Below are positions 49,298 to 57,209 of a stretch of DNA of 64,000 bases, piece by piece. Positions within the stretch are counted from its first letter, which is position 1; the number at the start of each line of letters is the position of its first letter. The position numbers were made by a program, and so were the translations under genes. The stretch covers positions 1,674,001 to 1,738,000 of the forward strand of contig NZ_BAABBV010000001.1 in the NCBI RefSeq assembly GCF_039538145.1. Direction: 5' to 3'. The notes beneath the pieces were generated by a model. It was not told the origin of the DNA. It ran no database searches and worked only from the letters and a program-made list of their open reading frames with translations. Origin of the DNA: Gryllotalpicola daejeonensis (GTDB lineage Bacteria > Actinomycetota > Actinomycetes > Actinomycetales > Microbacteriaceae).

Positions 49298-52200
49298 TCC
49301 TGGCCGTCCGCCTTACGGCGCATCCAGAACACCATCACTGCACTCAGCGCTAGCGCTGCGGCACCGGCACCTCCCAACCATAGGAACCGTGTCCAGGTCG
49401 GCGCGTGGGCGATGGTGTATCCGCCGGTGTTCACGGCCACCACAGGGGAGGGCGGGGGGCCGGTGATACCGGTGGTCGTGGCGCAGTCGCCGGCGTCGAG
49501 GCAGGCCCCGCCGGCCACCGTCGGATCGACGGTGTTCAGCAGCCTGTGGTTGCCGGTGTCGGGGTTGTCCACGGTCACCGAGTAGGTGATGCGGATCGTC
49601 TGCCCCACCGCCAGCGGGCCGGACCAGGACAGGGTGGTTCCGCTCAGCGTCGCCCCGTGCGAGGCGTCCTTGTTATAGGTCGCGTCGTCCAGGACGTCGG
49701 ACATGTTGTCCTTGAACGATGCGGGGCTGGCGGCCGTGTAGGCGCTCTGACCCGTGTTCGTGACCGTTACCGCGTAGTGCACGGTCTCCCCCGGTTGGAC
49801 CTGTCCGGTGGTCGAGACGGTCTTGACCACCGTGTAGGAGGCCACGTCCGTGCTCGTCAGGCACGAGCCGTCCGTGTCGCAGCCACCGCCGTTGCCGGTC
49901 GGGATCACAGTGTTCACGAGGCGGTGGTTGCCCTTGTCCGGGTCGTCCACCGTCACCGAGTACGTGATCTTCACCGTCTCACCGACCGCGAGCGGGCCCG
50001 ACCAGGTGAGCGTGTGCCCGGAGACCGTCGCACCGTGTGTCGCGTCCTTGTTGTATGTCGCGTCGTCCAGCACGTTGCTCAGGTCGTCCGTGAAGGATGC
50101 CGGGGTCGCGGCCGTGTAGGCCACCTTGCCGGTGTTCACCACGGTCACCGTGTAGGTGACCTTCCCGCCGAGCTCCGTGTGGCTGGTCGAGGCGGTCTTG
50201 TCGACCGAGTAAGAGCCGGACGGCACATTCGAGGTGCACTCCGCGTTGTCGGCACCGGTCGGGCAGTCGCCGCCCGAGCCAGCCGGCGTCACCACGGTGT
50301 TGTCGAGGCGCTTATCTCCGGTGTCGGGGTTGTTCACGGTCACCGAGTAGGTGATCGTCACGGTCGCGCCGGCCGCGAGCGGACCCGACCAGGACAGAGT
50401 GTTCCCGGTCACCGTGGCGCCGCTTGTGGCGTCGCCGTTGTAGGTCGCGTCGTCGGTCACCTTCGACAGGTCGTCGGTGAAGGACGCCGGGTCAGTCGCC
50501 GTGTAGGCAGCAGCGCCCGTGTTCGTCACCTTGACCGTGTACGTCACGATCTCGCCGGGCGTCACCTCGGTGGCATCCGCCGTCTTGGTCACGTTGAACG
50601 CCTGCACCGGGTTCGTCGTGGTGCACTCGCCCGCGATGGTGCAGTCTCCGCCGTTGCCTGGCACGGGGGCGACCTCGTTGGTCAGCGTCCCGTCTCCGGA
50701 GCCGGCGGCCGCGACTTTCACCTGGTAGGTGATCGTCTGCGTCGCGCCCACCGCCAGCGGGCCCGACCAGGACAGCTGCGTGCCCGTCACCGTTGCACCC
50801 GCGCTTGCCGAGCCGGGCACGTACATCGCGTCGTCCAGCACCTTCGACAGGTCGTCGGTGAATGACGCCGGGTCAGCCGCGGTGTAGGCAGCGGCGCCGG
50901 TGTTCGTCACCGTCACGGCGTAGGTCACGGTGTCGCCCGGGTGCACCGGACCCGAGGCGCTCGAGGCTTTCGCGATCGTGAACGACTGGACCGGGTCGTT
51001 CGTCGCGCATTCACCCTCCGCGGCGCAGGACCCGCCCGCACCCGCCACGGCTGTGTTCTTCAGATCGCCGTCCCCGGCATCCGGGTCATTGATCGTCGCG
51101 GTGTACGTGATGGTCACGGTGGATCCCGTAGCGAGCGGGCCCGACCAGGACAGCGTGTTCCCGTTGATCACGGCCCCGTCGTCCGGACCCGAGGTGATCG
51201 CCGCGTCATCCGTCACGCCCGTCAGGTCGTCCGTGAACGACGCCGGCACAGCGTTCGTGAAGTCCGCGGCGCCCGTGTTCGTCACCGTGACCTTGTACGT
51301 CACCGTGTCACCCGGGTGCACATCCCCGGCAGGCGTCGCCGTCTTTGTGACGGTGAACGCCCGGATCGGGGTGGTCGTTGTGCACTCCCCCGTCAGGCAC
51401 TGGCCACCGGGACCGGTCGGCCGGACCGTGTTCGTCAGTCGATTGTCACCGTTGTCCGGGTTGTCGACGGTCACCGTGTACGAGATCGTCACCGTCTCGC
51501 CGATCGCGAGAGGACCCGACCACGACAGCGTGCTGCCTGTCACGGTCGCCCCATTGTCCGGGCCTGTCGTGATCTTCCCGTCGTCCAGCACGCCCGACAG
51601 GTCGTCGGAGAAGGATGCGGGGTTGCTCGCGGTGTAGTCCCGCTCCCCCGTGTTCGCAACCTTGATCTGGTAGATCACCGTGTCGCCCGCGCGCGTCGTC
51701 GTGGTGGATGCGGACTTGGAGACGGTGTACTCCCCTGACGGGATGTTCACCACACACGCCGGGTCGTCGGATCCGGTCGCACAGTTACCGCCAGAGTCCG
51801 CCGGAGTCACCACACTGTTGTCCAGGTGTTTGTCCCCGTTGTCAGGGTTGTCCACCGTCACTGAGTACGTGATCGTCTCCGTCGCACCGACCGCAAGCGG
51901 CCCGGACCAGGCCAGCACGTTCCCCGTCACCGTGGCACCGTTGCTGGCATCCCCGTTGTAGGCGGCATCGTCGGTCACTGCCGACAGGTCGTCGGAGAAC
52001 GAGGCCGGGTTGTCAGCCGAGTAGGCCACATCGCCGGTGTTCTTTACCGTGACCGTGTAGTGCACCGTCGCGCCCGGCGTGACCTCGTTCGTGTCCGCCG
52101 TCTTCGTGACGGTGAACGACTGCACGGGAGTTGACGTCGTGCAATTCGCTGCCGGGTCGCACGTTCCCCCCGGACCGTCAGGCGCCACCGCGTTGGTCAG

Positions 52201-53040
52201 CGCTTGATCCCCGTCGTCTGGGTTCTTCACGGTGACCGAATAGGTGATCGTCTGGGAAGCACCGGCCGCGACGGCTCCGGTCCACGACAGGGTGTCTCCG
52301 GTGACGGTCGCGCCGCTGGACGCGTCGCCGTTGTACGTAGCGTCGTCGAGCACACCGGACAAGTCGTCAGTGAACGATGCGGGGTTGGCTGTTGTGTAAT
52401 CCCAGGCGCCGGTATTCCGGACCGTGATGGTGTAGGTGACCTTGTCGCCCGGGTGCGCAACGCTGGTCGAGGCGGTCTTCGCGACCGTGTAGGACGGTGC
52501 AGAGAAGCTGACCGTCGCGTCACCAGGAGGGTTGAGGCCGGTCTCGGTCACATTGCCGGGGCCGTTGGTGTAGTTGCCCGGCGTGGCTGAGGTGACCTGC
52601 ACAGTAATCGTGCAGGACGCCTCACCCTGCCCGAGCGTGCCGTTGGTGACGGCAATCGACGTGGCGCCCGCTGTGACGGCCGTCGTGGCGTCACAGGTGC
52701 CGCCGACGGCCGAGCTCGCAAGCGTCAGACCGGCCGGGAGGTTGTCGGTGAATCCCCATCCGCTCTTCGATGACAGCTCACTTGTGTTGGTCACGGTGAA
52801 GGTGAGCGTCGAGATGCCGCCTGTGGGCACGGCCGCGGGGCTGAACGACTTATCCAGCTGTGGCGTCACGTCCAGTACGCGGATGTTGTCGAAGGCTGCG
52901 TCATTGCCTGCACCCACGCCGTTCGCGTTGCGCATCTGGATTCCCATTGAAGGCCCGCTGAGGAGGAACGAACCCGGGGCTGTGAAGGATCCGACGTTGA
53001 CAGTACTTGCGGCAAGGTTGCCGGTCGCGGGGACACTCAC
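49294..53040 (-). CDS. DUF11-repeat cell-wall surface protein, main part (downstream of frameshift)
   Basis: About 1248 codons without a signal peptide. A first DUF11-like domain (LDKSFSPAAVPTGGISTLTF) is followed by eight tandem repeats of about 120-125 aa, each containing PASFTDDLS, a GATVTG-TLSWSGPLAVG-like strand and TITYSVTV. The C-terminus has a sorting signal: VAVNTGG, a hydrophobic helix (FLWLGGAGAAALALSAVMVF) and RRKADGQE. The sorting motif is an LPxTG variant. The GTG at 53040 overlaps the stop of the upstream part, but upstream codons in this frame (IINACASGSSVSVPATG) continue the protein, so the two parts were one gene. Confidence 0.85.
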   Translation of the reverse strand: MSVPATGNLAASTVNVGSFTAPGSFLLSGPSMGIQMRNANGVGAGNDAAFDNIRVLDVTPQLDKSFSPAAVPTGGISTLTFTVTNTSELSSKSGWGFTDNLPAGLTLASSAVGGTCDATTAVTAGATSIAVTNGTLGQGEASCTITVQVTSATPGNYTNGPGNVTETGLNPPGDATVSFSAPSYTVAKTASTSVAHPGDKVTYTITVRNTGAWDYTTANPASFTDDLSGVLDDATYNGDASSGATVTGDTLSWTGAVAAGASQTITYSVTVKNPDDGDQALTNAVAPDGPGGTCDPAANCTTSTPVQSFTVTKTADTNEVTPGATVHYTVTVKNTGDVAYSADNPASFSDDLSAVTDDAAYNGDASNGATVTGNVLAWSGPLAVGATETITYSVTVDNPDNGDKHLDNSVVTPADSGGNCATGSDDPACVVNIPSGEYTVSKSASTTTTRAGDTVIYQIKVANTGERDYTASNPASFSDDLSGVLDDGKITTGPDNGATVTGSTLSWSGPLAIGETVTISYTVTVDNPDNGDNRLTNTVRPTGPGGQCLTGECTTTTPIRAFTVTKTATPAGDVHPGDTVTYKVTVTNTGAADFTNAVPASFTDDLTGVTDDAAITSGPDDGAVINGNTLSWSGPLATGSTVTITYTATINDPDAGDGDLKNTAVAGAGGSCAAEGECATNDPVQSFTIAKASSASGPVHPGDTVTYAVTVTNTGAAAYTAADPASFTDDLSKVLDDAMYVPGSASAGATVTGTQLSWSGPLAVGATQTITYQVKVAAAGSGDGTLTNEVAPVPGNGGDCTIAGECTTTNPVQAFNVTKTADATEVTPGEIVTYTVKVTNTGAAAYTATDPASFTDDLSKVTDDATYNGDATSGATVTGNTLSWSGPLAAGATVTITYSVTVNNPDTGDKRLDNTVVTPAGSGGDCPTGADNAECTSNVPSGSYSVDKTASTSHTELGGKVTYTVTVVNTGKVAYTAATPASFTDDLSNVLDDATYNKDATHGATVSGHTLTWSGPLAVGETVKITYSVTVDDPDKGNHRLVNTVIPTGNGGGCDTDGSCLTSTDVASYTVVKTVSTTGQVQPGETVHYAVTVTNTGQSAYTAASPASFKDNMSDVLDDATYNKDASHGATLSGTTLSWSGPLAVGQTIRITYSVTVDNPDTGNHRLLNTVDPTVAGGACLDAGDCATTTGITGPPPSPVVAVNTGGYTIAHAPTWTRFLWLGGAGAAALALSAVMVFWMRRKADGQE

Positions 53041-53723
53041 GCTGCTGCCGGACGCGCAGGCGTTGATGATCCGCCCACGTTGGTTGCGGTGCCGGCGCTG
53101 TCCAGGAACGCGAATTGGTACTGCGGAGCCGAGACACTGCAGTTCTGGGCCGCCGTATCAACGCTGAATGTCAAGTAGCGGCCGGTTGATGTCGGCAAGG
53201 CGATATTCGTCGCGGTCTGAAACTCGACGGCGTTCGCACCGGGATTGTTTTCGGTGTACGCGGTCACAGCTTTGTTGGTCGTCTGTGTTCCCGAGGCGGC
53301 ACCAAGCGCCCACACCAGCTGGCGAACATGCGACAGGTCGTCGGCCGCGCTGCAGTTGCCCAGCGCCGTTGTGCTGTAACTGATGACCTGGCCGTTGCAG
53401 TTCGCGAGCCAGCCGGCGTCTGCGGTATAGGTCTGGCCGGTCGCACCCGTATAGCTCGAGAGAAGGACGGGATTGTTGTTCGGGGTGTTCTGGAAGTTCT
53501 CCGTGTACACCGTGGTCGGTGCCGCCGGCGTTCCTGGATTGCCCGCCGCAGCCTGCGCGGCCGTGGGCGCACTCGTCGCGGCAACGGCGAAAAGGCCGGA
53601 CGCAATCAGCGCCATGGAGACGAAGACCGCTGCGACCCCCTTGGCCCGGCCCCGTGCTCGACGACCGCCGCGAATGTGTGACGCCGGTCGGCGCCTGTCC
53701 CCTGAAGCTCTTGCGAGACGCAC
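53037..53723 (-). CDS. DUF11-repeat surface protein, N-terminal part (upstream of frameshift)
   Basis: 228 codons from GTG 53723 (GAGGGG 8-12 nt upstream). A basic N-terminus and signal peptide (GVAAVFVSMALIASGLFAVA, cleavage near AQAAAG) precede an extracellular domain (TTVYTENFQNTPNNNPVLLS, TYTADAGWLANCNGQVISYS, FAFLDSAGTATNVGG). After NVGG the frame departs and stops at 53037. A missing base near 53071-53076 restores one reading frame with the 1248-codon part. The cause may be a real inactivating mutation, an assembly error or recoding. Confidence 0.82.
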   Translation of the reverse strand: MRLARASGDRRRPASHIRGGRRARGRAKGVAAVFVSMALIASGLFAVAATSAPTAAQAAAGNPGTPAAPTTVYTENFQNTPNNNPVLLSSYTGATGQTYTADAGWLANCNGQVISYSTTALGNCSAADDLSHVRQLVWALGAASGTQTTNKAVTAYTENNPGANAVEFQTATNIALPTSTGRYLTFSVDTAAQNCSVSAPQYQFAFLDSAGTATNVGGSSTPARPAAA

Positions 53724-53921
53724 TGATGTATCCCCTCAAACGGTGCTGACGTGTGCAGGCACCGGTCGGAGGCGCCACACGTCACAGATGGCCTTCGAAT
53801 CAACTCAAGTAGCGGGGACCGGATCCGCGCGAGGGAATGCACGCCAATCCATCCCGTTTCTCATGCCGGAGTCACCCTCTGCAGCGGAAAGCTCACCCTC
53901 GGCGTCCCCCGTTCCGGGGGT
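53724..53921. other. Upstream region of the surface-protein gene
   Basis: 198 nt without a gene. It holds a perfect 9-bp inverted repeat TGACGTGTG (53747-53755) and CACACGTCA (53776-53784), 24-61 nt upstream of the surface-protein start. This is a candidate operator, perhaps for the adjacent LuxR regulator. Confidence 0.55.
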
Positions 53922-55412
53922 CTACTCGGGGTAGTGCTGCAGCGCCTCGTCGCGAGTGTGGACGTCGAGCTTCCGGTAGAGAGAGTTGAGATGCGTTTTT
54001 ACCGTGTTCGGCGACAGGTGCAGTGCGGCCGCCACTTCTTTGGTCGTGCCGAATTGACGCAGTGCACGCAGGATTTGGGCTTCGCGGCGAGTCAGGTTTG
54101 CGCGGGGACGGTAAAGGTAGCTGTTCGCACCGGAAACCGCATCGTCGTCTGACAGCGCCTCAAGCTGCGATCGAACCTCCCGGTCTGCCTCCAAGAGCGC
54201 GATGCGGGCTCCGGTGTCACGCAGCAGAAAAGCCGCGCGGCGTGCGGCGCGATGGGACACTGCGCCGCACGCCACACGCTCCACTTGCGCGCGAAGCACG
54301 GAGAGACTCGGAGTGACGCCGCTTTCGGATTCCGCCTCGTGAAGCAATCGCGCAGCGATATCGCCGCGTCGACGCAGCAGTTCCAGCCGAACCTTCGAGA
54401 GCCGTACGGCTGGGTGAGGACGGGCGCCATCGGGAGCGTTGAGTTCCCGCTCTGCCGCCGAGAGGTCACCTAGCATCATGAAGAGGTCCGCCATGTCCGC
54501 GCGCAGGAGCTTGCTCGCGAGGGCAGGCGCTGCTGTGCCGCCCCGCAGCTGCAGATGCCGTCGAATGTGGGAGACGCCCTCGTGCGGGTCGCCCCAGAAC
54601 AGCTCGAACCGAGCTCGCGCGTGTACGGCAACCCACCACATCTCGCTGAAGTAGGTGCCCTCGTCGTCGGCATCTTGGATCGCCGCTTGTGCCGCCTGCG
54701 GATCCGCGCCGCCGACCGCGATCAGCGCACGCGTCACGAGCCCGACCGTCTCATAGTGGTAGCGCAAACCATGGGCCAAGGTGGTGCGGCGCCCGCGGTC
54801 CTCGAGCCAACGTCGGGCGGCGGTGAAGTCCTCTCCCAGGGCTGCTGCCAGCGCCAGATGATCCTTCACGAGCGATTCGATCGGATGGACGGGGCCGATG
54901 TTGGCCCACCTATGCGCCTCTGCGAACAACTGCGTCGCGGCGGCGGCGTCGCCGACCAGTAGCTTCGCCGTACCGATGCGTAGCAACGCGGTCGGCAGGA
55001 CGTCCGGGAACCCGGCGTGCTCGCGGGCCCCCCGGATGACTGCGATCATCCGATCGGCGATCTGTTCGGCCTCGAAAAAGCGCTGCGAGGACATCAGTGC
55101 CCGCAACCGAGCAGACAGGACGCCGAGCTGATCTCGGGCCGCCGGTTGCGGCTGTGCGGCCACCCATGCGGAGAACGCCTCTTCAGCTTCGGAACCCACC
55201 AGAGGCAACGGTCCCCGAGCTGCACCGATTCCGCGAGTCATCAGATGTCTGGGGTGGTCCCGGTACCACTCATCGGGCGCAGTGTCGAGCGCCTCGTACA
55301 CAAGCTCGGGATCGGTCAGCAGGAGCGCAAAGAAGCTTCGATTGAAGAGACGGTCGATGTCTTCCCACCGGTCTTCGCGCAGTGCCGCGCGCAACTCATC
55401 TATTGCGGTCAT
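53922..55412 (-). CDS. LuxR-type transcriptional regulator with helical-repeat sensor region
   Basis: 496 aa. The C-terminal LuxR HTH is NLTRREAQILRALRQFGTTK, then EVAAALHLSPNTVKTHLNSL (about 430-490). The preceding 400 aa are predicted helical, TPR/LAL-like (LRALMSSQRFFEAEQIADRM, LVGDAAAATQLFAEAHRWAN), with no Walker ATPase motif. ATG 55412 is used. It lies directly upstream of the surface-protein/sortase operon in the same direction, so it is the likely activator of that operon. Confidence 0.87.
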   Translation of the reverse strand: MTAIDELRAALREDRWEDIDRLFNRSFFALLLTDPELVYEALDTAPDEWYRDHPRHLMTRGIGAARGPLPLVGSEAEEAFSAWVAAQPQPAARDQLGVLSARLRALMSSQRFFEAEQIADRMIAVIRGAREHAGFPDVLPTALLRIGTAKLLVGDAAAATQLFAEAHRWANIGPVHPIESLVKDHLALAAALGEDFTAARRWLEDRGRRTTLAHGLRYHYETVGLVTRALIAVGGADPQAAQAAIQDADDEGTYFSEMWWVAVHARARFELFWGDPHEGVSHIRRHLQLRGGTAAPALASKLLRADMADLFMMLGDLSAAERELNAPDGARPHPAVRLSKVRLELLRRRGDIAARLLHEAESESGVTPSLSVLRAQVERVACGAVSHRAARRAAFLLRDTGARIALLEADREVRSQLEALSDDDAVSGANSYLYRPRANLTRREAQILRALRQFGTTKEVAAALHLSPNTVKTHLNSLYRKLDVHTRDEALQHYPE

Positions 55413-55666
55413 TGATGTCCCACACACGAGCGATAAAAAACCCCACGAAATACATCCCCGGACCGGCGCACTGGCGTATGCGGCCAGCGCCGGAGCGCCG
55501 CTCACGCGAGGCATTTCCGATGCCACTCAGCTGCGAGCGAGGCCGCACATCGAACGCTCTCCCAAAACGCCGACATTGACGACAATAAGCCGAAAACTGC
55601 GCAGACCCGCGACGCCTGGGCAGCGGTGCACGCTCAGCACTCCAGGCCGCCGCCCGATGTGCGGAT
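55413..55666. other. Intergenic region upstream of the luxR-type gene
   Basis: No gene is seen in 254 nt. A hairpin GGCG-CA-CTGGC / GCCAG-CGCC (55465-55491) may terminate the glutamine-amidotransferase-like gene. An A-rich patch (55434-55440) lies near the presumed promoter of the luxR-type gene. Confidence 0.45.
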
Positions 55667-56383
55667 CTACGCTTCGACGGCCTTTGCGGGCCCCCGCGAG
55701 GCCGCGCCGGCCACTGCTGAAATGAACGCCCGGATCAGCGGATGAATCGGAGCGCCGGTGCTCGCCCCGATGTGCGGCTGGAACATGCTCGTGACGAAGA
55801 ACACATCCCCGGGGAACTCCAGCACCTCCGCGCCCGCGTCCTCGGCCCGGGCTCCGACGACCACGCCTGCGTCCTCGAGCGCGGAGATCGCCTGCACGGT
55901 TGGGGCGTAGTTGCAGAAGTGCATCCCAGTGAATGGGCCGTCGCACCAGCTGTGGAACTGAGTCCCCGCGACCGGAGTGACAGTCCGCTCCTCCCCGTAA
56001 AGAGAACAAGCCAATACCTCGACCGCGTTGTCGGCGGCCTCGCCGTCCGATTCGGCGTGCGTGGCGGCCGCGCCGATGACGTTGCGCACGTACTCGATCA
56101 CGGCGTACTGCATTCCGCCGCACGTGCCTAGAAACGGGAGCTGGCTCTCCCGCACGGCCGTCAGCGCCTCATAGACCGCATCATCAGACGCATACGGCGA
56201 CCCGGGAACCAGCCAGATGCCGTCGTAGTCGCGCACATCGAAGAGGGAGTCAGTCGGCACCCATTCCGCGACGACGCCGAACTCATCACCCAACCGAGGG
56301 ATCAGTGCGTTCAACTCGCGGTGGCTGATGTGACCTCGGTCGTCGCCGAGCAGGGCAATTGTGGGAATCGCTTCAGGGTGCAC
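55667..56383 (-). CDS. CTP-synthase-C-terminus-related class I amidotransferase-like protein
   Basis: 238 aa, GTG start. The nucleophile elbow is FLGTCGGMQYAVIEYVRNV and the C-terminal active-site region is VTSMFQPHIGASTGAPIHPL. This matches the stand-alone CTP synthase C-terminal region-related group, some of whose members are selenoproteins. Here the elbow carries Cys, and the usual QPE Glu is replaced by His (QPHIGA). There is no synthase domain. The ammonia acceptor is unknown. It is preceded at 8 nt by a 50-codon ORF, probably in one transcript. Confidence 0.78.
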   Translation of the reverse strand: MHPEAIPTIALLGDDRGHISHRELNALIPRLGDEFGVVAEWVPTDSLFDVRDYDGIWLVPGSPYASDDAVYEALTAVRESQLPFLGTCGGMQYAVIEYVRNVIGAAATHAESDGEAADNAVEVLACSLYGEERTVTPVAGTQFHSWCDGPFTGMHFCNYAPTVQAISALEDAGVVVGARAEDAGAEVLEFPGDVFFVTSMFQPHIGASTGAPIHPLIRAFISAVAGAASRGPAKAVEA

Positions 56384-56391
56384 GTTCGATG

Positions 56392-56544
56392 CTATCCGGG
56401 ACCCTCGTCATCTTCCGGTCTCGGTTCACCCTTGCTCGCGGGCCGATCGGGGTGCAGCGCCGCCTCGACCAGGTAGCTGAGATCCATAGGCTTCGTCGGC
56501 GGCAGCGAGATCGCGGTCGGCGAGGCGGCGCTGTACTCGTGCAT
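56392..56544 (-). CDS. Candidate 50-aa protein upstream of the amidotransferase-like gene
   Basis: The ATG at 56544 is preceded by GGAAGGGG at a 7-nt distance, the best ribosome site nearby. The product starts MHEYSAASPTAISLPPTKPM, has a hydrophobic-acidic middle (DLSYLVEAALHP) and ends with an acidic KGEPRPEDDEGPG tail. The TAG lies 8 nt before the GTG of the amidotransferase-like gene, as in coupled operons. No homologue is known to me. A truncated N-terminus of a larger protein is the main alternative. Confidence 0.5.
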   Translation of the reverse strand: MHEYSAASPTAISLPPTKPMDLSYLVEAALHPDRPASKGEPRPEDDEGPG

Positions 56545-56683
56545 GCGGGCGCCCCTTCCGGACATCAGGGCTCTTGCGGCGAACCCAATAGCTCGAGCAT
56601 AGGCGATCGTCTAGGAATGTGAATCGCCCATCAACGGGGGTCGACGCGAGCTTCTGTCGGTCGTTGCGAGGACAACGCCGAGC

Positions 56684-57184
56684 TCACAGCATCAGCTGCA
56701 GAATCGTGAGGTCGAGCCAGCGGTCGAACTTGGTGCCCGCCTGCTTCACCGTTCCGATCGTCTCAAATCCGAGACGCTGATGCAGTGCGATCGACGCAAG
56801 GTTCCCCGCTTCGATATCGGCGATCATCGTATGCATCCCCGCCGCCCGCGCCGATGCGATCACCGCGTTCAGCAACAGCGCGCCGATGCCGCGACCACGA
56901 TGGCCGTCGGCGAGATACACCGAGTCCTCTGCGGTGAAGCGGTAGCCCTCCTTCGCGCGCCACGGGGCCCAGCATCCGTATCCGAGCACAAAGCCGTCGC
57001 ACTCTGCGACAACCATCGAATCGCGTTCGAGGTGCTCATCCACCCAGGCGGCCGCCTCGCTCATGCTCTGAGTGATGCCCGTCCAGATCGCCGTGCTCGT
57101 GAGGATCGCGTCATTTCGGATCTCACGGATGCCACCCGCATCGGCGGCCGTCGCCGGACGGATCATCACGTCACCAACCGTCAT
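56684..57184 (-). CDS. Phosphinothricin-acetyltransferase-like GNAT
   Basis: 166 aa. PAT/bar-like organisation: MIRPATAADAGGIREIRNDA, AECDGFVLGYGCWAPWRAKE, SVYLADGHRGRGIGALLLNA (acetyl-CoA motif GHRGRGIG) and ADIEAGNLASIALHQRLGFE. Such enzymes acetylate phosphinothricin, methionine sulfoximine or related amino groups. It is divergent from an XRE-cupin gene with an 18-bp dyad in only 25 nt of spacer. ATG 57166 is an alternative start. Confidence 0.88.
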   Translation of the reverse strand: MTVGDVMIRPATAADAGGIREIRNDAILTSTAIWTGITQSMSEAAAWVDEHLERDSMVVAECDGFVLGYGCWAPWRAKEGYRFTAEDSVYLADGHRGRGIGALLLNAVIASARAAGMHTMIADIEAGNLASIALHQRLGFETIGTVKQAGTKFDRWLDLTILQLML

Positions 57185-57189
57185 CTGCA

Positions 57190-57207
57190 CGTCCACTATC
57201 GTAGACG
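57190..57207. promoter_or_regulatory. XRE operator/promoter between GNAT and XRE-cupin genes
   Basis: CGTCCAC-TATC-GTAGACG is a dyad with one mismatch. It contains the TATCGT -10 (57197-57202), which lies 7 nt before the ATG at 57210. Bound repressor would block both divergent starts. Confidence 0.65.
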
Positions 57208-57209
57208 GC

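Noticed and set aside
48635..55412. Prophage or ICE
   Set aside because: No integrase, capsid, relaxase or replication gene is present in the segment.
48300..57200. Second copy of the tRNA-Ser 3' end as attR of an integrative element
   Set aside because: I searched by eye for the T-arm/acceptor sequence downstream and found only short matches such as CCGGTACC in coding DNA.
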